From Micropterus salmoides (taxonomy: Eukaryota > Chordata > Actinopteri > Centrarchiformes > Centrarchidae): DNA of 64,000 bases. Positions 38,501 through 51,600 of this stretch are shown one piece after another. Positions within the stretch are counted from its first letter, which is position 1; the number at the start of each line of letters is the position of its first letter. Under the pieces are notes generated by a model. It was not told the DNA's origin. It saw nothing but the letters and a program-made list of their open reading frames with translations, and made no database searches. The position numbers and the translations under genes are program-made. The stretch covers positions 20,290,992-20,354,991 of the forward strand of contig NW_024044681.1 in assembly GCF_014851395.1 (NCBI RefSeq), given 5' to 3'.

Positions 38501-40492
38501 AAATAGAACATGGCATGACTTTTGCTCCCACTCTGACCCTGTTCTCTCGAAAAACAAGCATGGCACGCAGGAAATGGGAGGAGCTGAAGTAGATGACACC
38601 AACAAAAGCAGTGTGAACATGCTTGTATTTGCATGCGTGTCTTCCTGTTGGCGTTTGAAACGGGGATAGCACGGAGAACATTGTGCTTAGGAGTGTGCAA
38701 GCTTGGAGAAATGTGGGAGTGGTGAAGAGTGTACAGAGAAAGAAAGTTGGTAGTTGGAAGTAATTGCTTGTCAGTTGTTTGAACAGTAGATTATTTAAAA
38801 CTAGTTCTAGCTTTACAGCTTGTGCATATGAGCTATTGTCAGATAGTGGCCTGGGTCTTTTATTTGTTGTTTTTTAAAAGTGAATGTCATTACTTTATTA
38901 AGATGTTTGTCTTTTTATGATTTGCTACCTTTTGCCTTGTGAATTTGCTGTTGCTGGTGTAATGCAAACTCAATACTTCCTCCATCGGTTTCATATTAAC
39001 ACATTTTCATTATGCCAGGGGGAATAATCCCATCCCTCAGAGGCTTTTATTGAAAACTTCTGCTGGAAGTTTAGACCTTCTTTAACAGCAACTTAACACT
39101 GAGGAGGGGGAAAACAACAAAGCGGTATTGATCAGAACCAATGAAGTGAGTGAGAGGTTTGTTAGAGAAGCTCTTGAGTATGAAATGACTTTTGTGCAAG
39201 CTTTTATTTGAAATTTTAACAGTGCATATGTCAACTTTGCAGCAACTCTGCAGAAGTGTTTTTATGTGTACTAGCGATCCTCATCTGCTCTGCTTTCTCT
39301 GTCTCCCCCTGAAGACTCTGAAGCGGAAGGAGAAGGAGTATGAGCATGAGATGGAGCGTTTGGCCAGAGAGAAGATCGCAACGCAGCAGCGGCTGGCTGA
39401 CCTGAAGAACGAGCTCAGCCAGTGCATGGATGTCATTGAAATCGACAGAGTCCTCCGACAGACCATCCAGCCAGAGGACGACCAGGCTTCCACGTCCACG
39501 GCCTCAGGTACAGGGATGAGATGCAGCAGCTCCCCGGCGTACATTATATATAACCTGCATACCTGATACAGGACTAATCACAACAACAGCTATTTTAGGG
39601 GAGGCATGTGGGAGTAAGTAGGGGTTAAATACAAATGGTTCTGTTTCTTGGATCATATCATAATAACTAACAGTTTCCTCTTTGGTCTACAGAAGGAGAA
39701 GAAAACTTTGAGCAAGACATTGACGAGGATGCCCCAGCTCCCATTCCTGCACCCACGGCCCTCCCAAAACCAGCACCACCCATCTTACAAGCCCAGCAGC
39801 TCCTCACCCCTCACCTGTCAATCCAGCACACCACCTTGCCTCTGTCGGGAGTCCTGACCACGCATTCCCCCTCTGCTCCCCCTCCCCCCCAAGCCATCGT
39901 TCCGGGGCCGGCCCCTCCGCCGCCAGTTCATCCCATTCAGCCCACGGCGGTGCAGGTCCAGCCCACCGTCATCGCTCACGCCGCCGTCTCCCACCCTTCA
40001 GTCATCCAGGCTGTCAATCACGCCCTGCCAGCCAATCACAAGCACCTAACGCACATTGCCCCGTCACCTGGCCCCACTCCTCAGCCAATCGTCGCAGCTC
40101 CAGCTGCCACCGCCACTCACCAGCCGATAGCTGCCCAGCCCATCGGACACATCACCGTCCACCCAGTGGCTCACCTGGGAGGTCCCCTGACATCCCACCT
40201 CCCGACCCTCTACCCTCAGGGCGTGTCTGTCTCCCAGCCCACCATGGTGGGCCACATCACTCACACCTTCACACATCACACCCTGCCGCACGTCCAGTCT
40301 AATCCTCAAGCTAACACTAATGGGACCCAGGTGAACAGCGCAGCCATGATGAGCCAGGGGAGCCCGTCACTTGCGAAACCCACAGCAGTGCTTGCCCCCC
40401 ACCCGCAGCTGGTTGGACAGGCTGCCGTCCTCAACCCTGTCACCATGGTTTCAGTCCCAACCTTCCCTGTCAGCACACTCAAACTGGCCTGA
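29513..40492 (+). CDS. mnt: MAX network transcriptional repressor MNT
   Basis: MNT is a nuclear bHLH-leucine-zipper protein that pairs with MAX, binds CACGTG E-boxes and recruits SIN3 corepressor, opposing MYC. Exons: 29513-29585, 32813-33392, 33477-33518, 33810-33921, 39315-39507, 39693-40492, stop TGA; 1800 bases, 599 aa (human about 582). The N-terminal MSIDTLLEAARYLEWQAQQQ is the SIN3-interaction domain. Residues about 65-215 are Pro/Gln-rich. The basic region (about 222-234) has His225, Glu229 and Arg233 in the E-box-reading spacing, followed by the helix-loop-helix to about 272 (HLKECFETLKKNVPNVDEKK and SNLSVLRSALRYIQ), then the zipper (LKRKEKEYEHEMERLAREK). An acidic segment (EGEENFEQDIDED) follows. 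The C-terminal half is Pro/His/Ala-rich and ends with the conserved HPQLVGQ, LNPVTMVSVPTFPVSTLKLA. Intron 1 is 3.2 kb and intron 4 is 5.4 kb. Confidence 0.97.
29586..32812 (+). other. mnt intron 1
   Basis: It starts in the CpG-rich promoter region and holds short TG and GA/GC-rich stretches (29899-29918, 30250-30700). A hAT-like MITE occupies 32459-32740. No exon or other gene is evident. Confidence 0.6.
32459..32740. mobile_element. hAT-like MITE just upstream of mnt exon 2
   Basis: The inverted ends are TGGGCTGGGCGATAA on the left and, complemented, TAGGGCTGGGCAATAA on the right. The flanks 'ttcactgt' (32451-32458) and 'ttcagtgt' (32741-32748) look like an 8-base target duplication with one mismatch. 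The interior is AT-rich and noncoding. The right end is 72 bases before the exon 2 start. Confidence 0.8.
35628..35672. promoter_or_regulatory. E-box plus CRE pair inside mnt intron 4
   Basis: A perfect palindromic E-box CACGTG (35628-35633) and a perfect CRE TGACGTCA (35665-35672) lie 31 bases apart in a local GC-richer patch (about 35590-35730). CACGTG is the sequence bound by MNT/MAX and MYC/MAX. A role as an intronic enhancer or internal promoter is only an inference. Confidence 0.4.
36694..36790. mobile_element. Short hAT-like MITE
   Basis: A 97-base element with ends TTAGGGTTGGG and ACAACCCTAA. The flanks 'ggtgcata' and 'gatgcata' form an 8-base duplication with one mismatch. It resembles the other 'ggctgggcgat' MITEs in this window and is probably an internally deleted relative. 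Confidence 0.65.
36848..37520. repeat. Interspersed fish repeat ('catagaccgtataaa' type)
   Basis: Begins 'ccatagaccgtataaagg' and 'gatgtcacccattggttt', and ends near 'cccctgctggccgtcagaga' and 'ttccgcattaacttcag'. These blocks belong to a repeat found widely in percomorph genomes. It has no coding capacity; the family name is not known to me. Confidence 0.65.
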
Positions 40493-43185
40493 AACATTTT
40501 TAAAAAAAGATGGGATGGACAGATGGATGGAGAAGATTTTACACTCCTATCAATAATCAACAGTCGAGAATCTCTGATAGACGTGTGGAATTTTACAAAA
40601 AAAAAGTTTTTTGGAGAACTTGTGATAAATATCTCCAGAGATATTTTGATCACAGCTCTTATGTGAACAGTAACATTAAAGCAGAGTCAGTGGGTTAGGC
40701 CATTGTGAAAATAAGACTGACATTTGTCTCCGCTGCAAAACAGGAACTCTGTTTTACCTTCCTTCCTTCCTTCCTTCCTTCTCTCCTTCCTTTACAACCT
40801 GAAGCACTAACATAATAAGCTCAGTTCACACTCAGGCATCAAGGACTTACCTTAATTATTCATTCACTCATTGAGGAGAAACGCGTGAGAAAGAGAGACA
40901 GAGTTTGCCGTTGTGATACAATTAGTGCCCGTTTCGTATTCATATAATCATGATGTCGTGGGACATTCTGGTGGAATAATGTCACAGATGTGCTGAGAGC
41001 AGGAGGAGGGAGCTCAGTGGCCTCACTTATCTGAATGAATTACACACAGGGCTTTGACCAAGAGTGAAGTAGTCCACGTTACGCAGTCTGCCAAATAGAC
41101 CTAAAGCATTGTCACTTACTGATGCAGTTCTTCACTTATTGTCATCAAGAACTTTTTTCCCCTTCTTCCCTGATCTAGCTCCATGAAGTGATTGTTAAGC
41201 CCTCTCTGTCTTCATCCAAATGAAGGTTCCTTGGCACCAAACAGAAAGAACAGTGCAATAATAAAACCAGATCCGACCTACAGTTAAAAAACGGCAAAAA
41301 CAAGGAACAAGACAACAACCTCATTGTCCTAATATCTGATTTCTCTCCGTTCTGTCTGACTGTTAAGTGTCCATTCGACAGTGGATTTATTATTCATCCA
41401 CTACCCATTATGGCTTAATTGGAGGGTCCCTACAAATCTCCAGAAATGGGGGGGGGGGAAATAAAAAATAAAGTGGAAGAATTAGGGCAATGTTTGCTTG
41501 ACATACAGTAGCATCTGTTTTTACTGTCATGTCTAGAGACAACATGACCTTTACCTGCTGGTTATTGCACAGGCATTGAATTTCCTTGTAGGATCCACCA
41601 AACCGCAGAATAAAAAGTAGAGGAACAAGTTTGATCTCAGCAGACACCAAACAAACAAATCCCACTCTGCCAATTTCTAATCTTAACAGTTTAAATTAAA
41701 TAGGAATTCAGGTAGTCAGTTAAATGTATAAAGTTGGTGCACTCCAATTTTGATGTGATTTCCTGTCCAGCGGTGAAAAGCTTGGTCCAAATTAAATGTC
41801 AGCTTCCCTCTATGAGCTTTTGAAAGAACTGCGGTAATGTTAAAGGCTTTCGAGTTGATTTGATTCTTCTTGATTTGTGCACACAATGTACAGAGGTACA
41901 AACAAGACCTGACAAGATGATTTCACTGTGAGAAATCAAATCTACTCCCAAAACCTACAGATTTGTCATATGAGTACATCGATTCCTTTCAAGTCTTTGA
42001 TACTCGAGGGTGATTTTTGAGGCAAAGGGCTTTGTAAGTTTTCAGGAACATAGCCACTGTCGAGCCTGCAGTGTGCGTGTGTTTATTACATCGGCTTTTA
42101 ATATACTTTTTCATCAGCTAAGATCATGTTTTCAAACCAATCAAGGCCTGTTATAATATACTAGGAGAGCGGCAATGTCACACATCATGCTGAACAAGCA
42201 TCTAAATGTAAAGTTGTCTGCTTTTTACAAATGCCTGAAATTTGTGTTTATATTGACAAGTTGTACAAACGCCTATAACTGCTCTCAAAACATTCAGTGA
42301 CAGGTCATGGGTGATGTTCCCCCAACAGTCTTTAGGGAGGGCAATACAGGTTTTCATCCTCTTCATTCTAGTGCAACAGCTCCCTCTGCTGCCTCATCTC
42401 AGACCTCATGCTGATGTTACTTAAACACAACACTCGTGACACAACACAAACTTCCTGCCCAGGCTTTTAAATAAATCTGGAAAAAACAATGAGAGACGCG
42501 TTCAGTGTAAAAGTTCACTTGTGACCTTGACAAAAAACAACAACAGTTGACTCAAGAAATAATCCTGACTGAAGTTTCATACTGCATTATATTACATACA
42601 GTACTCCAACTCCAACTGTGAGATGTGGATGGAAGCTCCAGAGAAGCTAGTAAGTGGACCATGAGTTGTGTTTTTTTGTCAAATTATGGGAGATGCATAC
42701 ATCTTGAAAAGTTTGGATATAGCACAAAAAAAATATCAGTTTGCATGTTATTTTGTGAAGAATAATTTGGCAGCGACACATGGCCTTTTTTTTTTTTTTT
42801 GACAGTGATGTCATCCAACAAACCACTTCAAAGCTAAATTGACCAGTCCAGAAAATCAGTTTCAAAGTATTTGAAAATGGAAAATGTGCTGTGACACCCA
42901 CTTTTATTTGTGTGTGATTTTTGTTTTTGTGTTTATGTGCACAAAATCAAAAAGTTCATGGCTTCACAGGCTTCTTGCCAGCCTATACATGTCGCACCAT
43001 AAAATCTCCCATCTGTGTATGTCAAAGTTGCGGGCATCTGCTCCTCGCCTCTTCTGCTGTTTCTGTATGTTATGTCCGTATATGTGACTGTATTAAATAT
43101 GTTTTATATTCTGTACTATAGTTAATCCTACTGTACCTGTAGCATGGCTGTTTTGGTTGTACAGTTTGCCCTGTGCATGATGGAG

Positions 43186-43219
<34 letters not shown>

Positions 43220-43960
43220 AGCAAGCAGGCAATTTTTTTACACAGAGGTGATTTATGGTATGAGCCTGTTTGGGTGCTATCGTGTGTGCCTATACTCAGT
43301 TTTCCTGAACACTGTGACAACTCTGGCAAAACACGGACACATTGAGCGAATGGAAGAGACAGATTTTCTGTCCTAATTGTATTGTTTTGTTTTGTTTTTT
43401 TGCTTTGTTTTTTAAAATGTTTTCAAGTTTTCCATTTTGTGAGTTGGGCTGAAACATGGAGTGGAAAAAGTGAAAAAGCAAAAAAAGAAAAGGTGTTGCT
43501 CTTTTCCTGATAACATCATAATAATAATAATAATAATGTCTAATATTCAATTTGAGTTTATTTGTATGTATGTATGAAAGTTTTGTAACTTTGTGATTGT
43601 ATGCACGTTTTGGCATATGAGTGTATGTATCTTCAAAATTTAAATGCTTGTTTCTTTTTGGTTTTGTTTTGCATGTAGATTGCCGTTTTTGTTTAAGGGT
43701 TTATTTTTGGGACCATGTACAATACTGTATAACGTGGGCGGGATCTTGGACCTCATGCTACATTGATATTATATATGAATATAAAAACACATTTTCCCTA
43801 TGGAGAAAGTTTTAAGTTATATATCGCCTGTACCCCTTGGGCTGCCTTTTAGATCGAACTGTCCACTGTTCAAGATAACGATGATGATGGAGAAAACACA
43901 TTAATGATGAAGAATTATGCTGATGAAATAATAAAGATTCTTAATAAATCTTATTACATT
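40493..43960 (+). other. mnt: mnt 3' UTR (about 3.4 kb)
   Basis: No other gene is visible between the mnt stop and 44 kb. Two poly(A) signals, AATAAA at 43930-43935 and 43943-43948, fall at the end of this stretch. Simple repeats inside are (TTCC)n at 40758-40790, a (TG)n run at 43184-43206, and an (ATA)n run near 43520. A long single 3' UTR is the simplest reading, but earlier poly(A) sites are possible. Confidence 0.55.
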
Positions 43961-44009
43961 TACAACACATTTTGCTTCTGTGTTTAATGGTTTTGCTATA
44001 AAATAAACA

Positions 44010-45604
44010 GGAACTGCAGTGAGAAAGCTTTTTTTATTTTTATTTTGTTTTTTTGTCCTTATGAAACAGCAACATTAAAAATGCAAAAAGGAAAAAAAAA
44101 AAAACTTGACTCAAGTAATAAAACATGAAAAATAAACTTTACATAAAAACCCAACGCTAACATCAACAATAACAATGATCCCTAGATGGCAGAGTTAAAT
44201 CTTATCAAGATTACAACACAGTAATAAAACAAATTAATTGTAACAGCAGAACAACTCTGTCTTTGGATAGAGTCACTCATACCTGAAAATCACAGAATCA
44301 ACCCACCTGTGACCTGGCGTGCTCTTGAACACCATTGAGCCTGTTGCTGCTTAAGGCTGGAACATGCTTCTCCTAGCTGCATGTAAATAAACATGCCCGG
44401 GAGTTTAGCGTGACTAAGACCCAATCCCAAACTCCACTTTAAACCCAGAACCCTGTACTCTCACTAGTGATGTGTCAGTCGCGAACAAGCTCTATGAGTC
44501 CCGTCTGAGAGCCGATCCCTTCCCTCTTGCATATTTATTTCTTGCAACAAATGTAACAACAGAAGTGGTATTACATGAAGAGCCATTTGGGAACAGAAAG
44601 TCCTGACTCTGGGAAAGGAATGGACCATAACATTCAGCTCCCTTTAAAGAGCTGTAACTCCCGTCAATAACCCTTACAGACTTAGTGGACATAACCTGGT
44701 ATGTGCTTGAGTGCGAGAGGTTGCAAGGGCCCAAATTTGTATTATGGGAGAGCACTTTGTGACATGTTACGTCCAATTGTGGGTTTGGGACTGTTTATTT
44801 ACGTGTTTTACTTTCCTCACGGCCAAGGCACTTGGTAGACTGCCTGATTTGAACGTGTTCCAGGATCTTCCCTTACAGAGTAGATGAGAGGTAATTGTCA
44901 AACAATTTGCTCGTTTTTATCAAAATAGCATCATACACTTAGATGTACATTTCGTTTTTCTTGTAGCTGCTCCTTGTATGTTTGTTTACCTTTTTAAACA
45001 CCTCTGGGCTTCCCCTGGTTTAACGTCACAATGCTGTGAACTGTGCGTTATTCCCTCAGGCAAAGTCTGCAGAAATGTAGACTTACAGTAAGTGTGTAAA
45101 AAGGGCTCAAAATGTCTGCAACAGCCCTGATGCACTTGACAATTTAACAGTGGGACAGCCCTAAGCCCTCACGGACTTACCAGGAACGTGTCTAAAGATC
45201 TCTGAGTCTGTGAGTGTGGAGATTGGGATTGGGCCAATGTATTTTATACTTGTACAGAGTGTAAAGTTCACGCATGTTTCTTCCTTCTGACAGGAGTTGG
45301 ATCAGGCAATCAGCTTGCTGGATGCTCCTTTAGAAGCCTGAGTAATCCACAATTACCCATATCAACCCTTTCTGTGTAAACCCACAGAAACGTTTTATGT
45401 CGGAGAACCATGATTCCAGCCTCGCTCACTGTTTTGCTGACTGACGTTGTCCTGGGGAACAGCAATCAGATAAAGAACTGAATGCAATATGGCTGATATC
45501 CTTTTTATACAAGTTCCATCTGTATTTGATCGTCCGGCTTCATAAACAGCACCTCCTCTGTGTTCCTGGGCACTCGTCTCCTCTCCCAGGGAATTATGGG
45601 AGAA
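44010..45604 (-). other. Probable 3' UTR of the septin gene
   Basis: On the minus strand, DNA below the septin stop has no gene of its own. Candidate AATAAA signals (read on minus) occur at 44033-44038 and further upstream near 44527. If the distal one is used, the septin and mnt transcripts end within about 100 bases of each other. Confidence 0.4.
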
Positions 45605-48600
45605 TCAGCAGCCACTTCTCTGGCTCTGCCGCATCTGCTCCTGAATCCTCTCCAGCACCTCCTGCATCCTCCTCAGCTGCAGAGGGGAATGAATGAAGGA
45701 GAGGTGATTACCTCTATAACTGAGTGAATGAACGGTTGAGTCAATGTGGGAAACGTACCTCTTCGTCCTTCTCAAAGATTTGTCTCTCTGTCTCGGTGTC
45801 AACGGGGGCCAGCGGCAGCGGAAATTCCGCCTCACTCACCTCTCGATACTTCTCACGCAAACTAAAACCCATATTCACACCCACAAACATACAGAGAAGA
45901 ACCGCATCTATTTATATCATCACAGAACACATCTCACACCATTGTGACATTGTTATTTTTCTTTCTAAGAGCCCGTATTGAGCCTAATGTGTTCAATCAA
46001 CCAGTCAGTCTACCTGCCTACCTGCGCTTCCTCTCCTGCACCACCATGCGCGTCATGTTCTGGATGCACTGTGCTCTGTAGTTTTCATAGTGCGTCTCCC
46101 GCGTCACGTCCTTCAGATCCTGCATGTGCGTCCTCACCAGCATGTTCCTCAGTATCAAGAAGTCCGAGTGAGCAGGGTCCTCCACTGACCATGCAATGAC
46201 AACGTGTTACTGGATCAGACTTTTACACAAATACAACAACAGCTCTGTTGACACAAAAGCAGGGTGCTAAAAGCAGATTATTATAAATTCATTCAGTCTG
46301 TTAAGGAAAAGTGAACCTGAAAAGTGAAATTACCACCCAAGGAAAGAAATACCAAAGCCACTGTAAAAGCTAATAAAAACAAAACATTTTAATTAAAAGC
46401 TATAAATATTGAGTGTGTGTTTGTGTGTAATACCTTCCACAACACCCCAGGGATAGACACGACCCCTAAACTTGCGACCGTTATTCTCCACCTGAACATT
46501 ACTCCCAATTACTGCAAACGGGATGCTGTCCTGCAGAGAGAAGTAGAAACAATAACTCGGTCAGTCTTTGGGCAGATGAGAAGGCACATTGCAGCCACGA
46601 GAAATGAAATGAGTCAAGTGAAGAACCTTCAGTATCTGGTCCTGTTTCTTAAAGTCTTCGTCTTCATCTGAATCACACTCGGGAAACTGGTAGATGTTGA
46701 TCCCAAACTGCTTGATCTCCTCTCTGATCTACAGTACATTAAAATAACAATGTTTGAAAAAAAAAAACTTCTTTACAGAGACTGGATGGCCAATCGACAA
46801 AAAGGCTTATTTCAAGTCCTTTTCTTGGAGCTTCCAAATGTTACTAATTCCCATTCAATGACTAATCTTTGTTGAGACACTATCACTATGGGAAGCAAAT
46901 CCAGTGTTTCTGGGTTAGGGACTAAAAGTCAGGAAATTTTGGCCTCTTCTTTGTCGATTTTGGATGTTCTTTTTTATAGCTTGTGGCTGTAAAAGATGTT
47001 GGTCTGTTTGGTCCAGACAAACATTTATCAACAATTATTGGATGAGTTGCCACAAAATTTTGAACAGACAGAGAGGATGACTTTTCTTCTAATGCCACCA
47101 TGAGGTTCACATTTATGGTTTTGAGCAAAATATCTAAACAGCTATTGGATGGACTGACATGAAATTCGGTGCAAACATTCATCTCCCCATCAGGATGAAT
47201 TGTAATAACGTTGGTGATCTCTTCACTTTGTATCATCAGGTCAACATTTTGTTTTTTACAATACTTTATTTTATGACCAAATACCTGCTAAACTAATGAC
47301 ATTCCCATCAGTCTCAGCTGTACTTTGTGTTTTTTTTGCTAATTAACAAATGTTAGCATGCTAAAGCGGGGGGGGCTTTACATAACTAATTAAAGGCTTG
47401 CAAGTGTCTGGCTTCTTGTAGTTTAATACTAGTACTAGCACAATATTTACTGCTGGTGATTTGTACATGCAAGTCTGCATACAGGATGCAGTTCACTATT
47501 TGCTTCTCAAATAAATTTCTCTTCATGATGGGAATAATAAAGTCTGTATCTATAGATGTCATTTAACGGCCATAACTCAATCTAAATGAGCGTATCAAAC
47601 TGGATCATTTTAATGCTGAGGTAAGCTGCTGTCCAGCATCCAGTACAGACAGGAAGGTGTTTTTTAATTTTATTTATTTCATAATGATCATTATGTGAGA
47701 AAATAATTTGTGTTTGAATTTCTGTCATTAATATTTTTTGTTATGATAAAAAGGGCAAGAGATCCCCACAGACTCCCTGGAATGATGCTAATTGGCATGT
47801 CATTATCACCATGTTGCTCCCCTTCTTCACTGGGACATGGAGGCTACAGTTACGGGGAGACTGGGGTGCTGCTGACTCATCTGTTGTTAGTCTGCTAAAA
47901 GGGGCGGGGACAACAATTTAAAATGAATGTCTTGCTAAACGTTTCCTTGCACTGATTAAATGTTGAGGAAATGTTGGCTAACACTAGTCTGTAGCTAGCT
48001 AGTTTATTCCACTGTGGACATTAAGCCAACAGGTTAACACCACTCACAGACTAAAGGCTGCCCACCTTTCTTGGGGAAAAATTGGGTTCCAGATTGGCAT
48101 CCTTTCCTTTGTCTTTCCTCTCTTTCCTATTTTGAAAACCAGATTTTGGTTTTACTAGGCAACATTGTAATCACTGTATTTCTGGCGCATCTACGACTGC
48201 AACTAAACTTGTCACTGATACAGTGCGCTGAGGCAGGACCAAACCATTTCATGCAGATACAGGGCGGTGGCTGTTTACTTTTTTGTCATTGGGGATTTTT
48301 AATTTTTACTGCCAAAAGCAAGTAAAAACAAAGAGATCATTCATTTTATTATTATATTTGAAATATATTTATACTCAATGATAATGGTTTATATTATGTA
48401 TATATAATATAATTTGATATTAGTTTATAATTATTTTTTGGGGCCCCTGTCAGTCAGGGGAATAGTCCTAACTTTTCCCCCCAAGGCCCCCGTGTGCTAA
48501 AGTGCTACACCAAGCTAGGGTGTCTGTTCTCTTGTTTAATATGTCTCTTAGGAGTTGGAAGTGCAATGCTAAATCGCTGAGGTACTCTTTTATGTACATT

Positions 48601-51600
48601 GGAAATCTGATTAATATAGCAAAGAACCTGTGGCTTCAGGTATGTGTCTCAGTCCAGGCCAGGGCTGTGGTGTCTGTGTGTGGGTGTTAATAATTTCATA
48701 CCTTCATCTTCTTTCTCCAAACCTCTGCTTGTGTCATGCTGTCAGCTTTGGCCAATACAGGAATTATGTTGACTTTTTCATGCAAGGCCTTCATACATTC
48801 GACATCCAGAGGTCGAAGACTGAAGGGACAAAAACACATTTGTTCAAAATTTTGAACAACTTTAAGACGAGGCCACTGCAGTATTGTTGTTAATACATTA
48901 GCTTTATGTGCAGAAGTAAAACACAGCGTCAGTGTACCCGTGGCCAAATGGGGAGATGAAGTAGAGGCAGCAGTGGACTCTGTTGTCCTGGATGTTCCTT
49001 CTGTTCAACCCGCTCTCATCTCTGAAGTACTGTTCAAACTGCTGATCGATGTAGTCTTCTATTGGTTTCCAGCTGATGTAAACATATAAAATCTCTGTGA
49101 GTAAAACAACAACCCTGGTGGAGAACTGGCAGTATATGACATGAGCTATTTCAAAATAAAATCATATTCTGTGTGCTTGCGATGCTAAGAGTTGAAGTCT
49201 GGTTGAAAACCTTGGAGCCTGTCTCTGCTCTAGCTGTCAACCATGTCCAACAGAGCAGCAGTGCCACCAAAGCAACAATGTGTCACGTCTGAGTCAAGCT
49301 GGTTTGAGTTTGCAGGAGGAGAACACTATTGCAGGCGCATGTCGATGACCTGACCTTTCTGTGTTGTTGATGGCGTCTCCAAAACCTGGTGTGTCTATGG
49401 TGGTGAGCCTCAACTTGATTCCTTTCTCCTCAATGCTTATTGCGTGTTTGACGATGTTGACTGTTTGATTGATCCGTTCTGCAGACACATGCAAGTGCAA
49501 AGTAACTAAATATATACAGGCACATTGTGAACAGTGTATACTAACACGTATACGAGCGCACAAACACACACTTCAATGTCAGAGATCAGCATCACATTTT
49601 GCACTAGAAAAATGACAGCTAATAATCTAAGACTATACATCTACTTATTCCAGCTACTCTCCTACTTCATTTACACGGACAACATGTATATAAACAATAG
49701 AACTTATCTTACCTTGTGCATTAGGAACCTTCCTGTCTTTGTAGAGGTCCGTGAGGAACAAACTATTGATAAGTGTGGATTTACCGAGGCCAGACTCCCC
49801 TAGAAAGAGAGAGACTCTACAACCCTGATTCTTGAAGCAGCTTGAGTAAAATATCACATCCAACTGTGCAATGTCTATATTCCTCATATTTCAACATATA
49901 TAATAACAAAAACTTTACCAAAAAAGTACTCCTTTACACATAAAACAAGAAGATATCAGTTTATTGAGATCCACTCTGATGTATATGATGGTGTGATTTG
50001 TTTCTCCTTATAGGGAAGATGTTACATTCAGTCACGAAAATAAAAATCTAAACTCTCAATCAAAACTGTTAAAATATCCCAGTAAGCAGACATATTGGAG
50101 GACTCACCTGCCACCATTAGCGTAAATGTGAAACCTTTCTTTACTGTCTTTCTATGAACCTGATTGGGCAATGTGGCAAAACCCACATACTCCTTGTCCT
50201 GATCCTGCAGAAAACACAAACATAACATGTATGTATGTGCATGTTGTTTATAAGTAAGAACTTAACAGGTGAACACAAACCATTATTTCAAATATGATGC
50301 TAAATACTGGGATATTATTGCATTTTGTAAGTTTACCATCTCTACTCTCTCCTTTGAGCTACAGTGCCAGCATTGTTGTTGCAAAATAAATACAGGTCAG
50401 ACAAAGGGTGTCGAAATCCTGAAATATCAGCACTGGTGAAGTTATCAGTCATTTACTGGTGATCAATAACCCTGTCAAACCTCCACATATGTATTCTGAT
50501 TCTCCCTCTGGTGCTAAAACATATTTACTTAAAATCTTTACATGCTGCTTAGTGAATTGTAAATTTGATGTTGCTGTACTCATTGTATTGTTAAAGTTTA
50601 GCGATTCTAATCCAATACACGTCTTTTTGTCAAATTCAGCAAATATCTCCTCATTGTCCGCTAGCTTACCGTTCTGTGTTTGTGCACTGATAAACAATCC
50701 GGTGTTGATACACAGCCCTGGCTCTGTAAATGGGAAACTCTTCCTCTCTGCGTGTTAGCTTTGCAGCAGCAACTGTAGCCACAGTTTGCAGACCCATGAC
50801 TTAGATAATGTTAGTCACATTACTTGCTGCGTTGATCTTCACTCTATATCATGGTATTTGTCATGGTATTGGATTTCTCCAGAATTGCACACACCACCTT
50901 TAAGAGAGTGAGTACTGTATGTTACAGTTACGTTACAGTCACGGTAACATGGTAGTCACAGTAACAAACATTGTGGCCTGACTTGGCCCCATCACAATCT
51001 GACCCTCGTCACAATCTGCATCCTCTGCTTCACAAGTCTATGTGCTGCACTGCAAAGCATCATGGGACCTGACTGCACGTTCCCTCTTCAGGAGGAAGAC
51101 TGGGTGAGCCGAGGGAGGAGGAAACAATAGACTTTTTCATCTTTATATACCAGCAAAGCTGCACTTTGTGTGCAGAACAGCAGTGATAAGTGTGGTCTAA
51201 CAATTCTTAACCACATAGACATGCAGCTCTTTTTTTAACATGACAGTTCATGTGTGACCTCTGTTTTAACTCACTCTGTATTTTGCTGTGTAGTGTACAA
51301 GAAGGACATCTGACAGTAGGGGTAAGGGTTTAGAGATGTACTAAGAAGTAAATAGTCTTTTCTTGAACATTTGTGTGTTAGAACATAAAGTATGATTTCA
51401 GAATTATGTATAAATGTTAGGAAGTGAAGTAAACACACATTATGTGACATAGGGGCATATTTGGACACTTGCTGTTGCAGCTTCATGACCTGTTTATTAA
51501 GTATTTTAAATTATTGACATGATTTTTAAGTCAGTAGTTTAATTTAGCTCACCAATGATTATTGCGTAGTTTTACGTCTTTCTTTTTGTTTTCTATTTGG

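Larger units (their letters stand above)
33922..39314 (+). other. mnt intron 4 (5.4 kb)
   Basis: Separates the exon encoding the end of the HLH from the leucine-zipper exon. Contents: a probable interspersed repeat around 34190-34450, a CACGTG E-box and CRE pair at 35628-35672, GGA-rich low complexity at 36195-36310, a small hAT-like MITE at 36694-36790, and a 670-base fish repeat at 36848-37520. No coding exon is seen. Confidence 0.6.
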
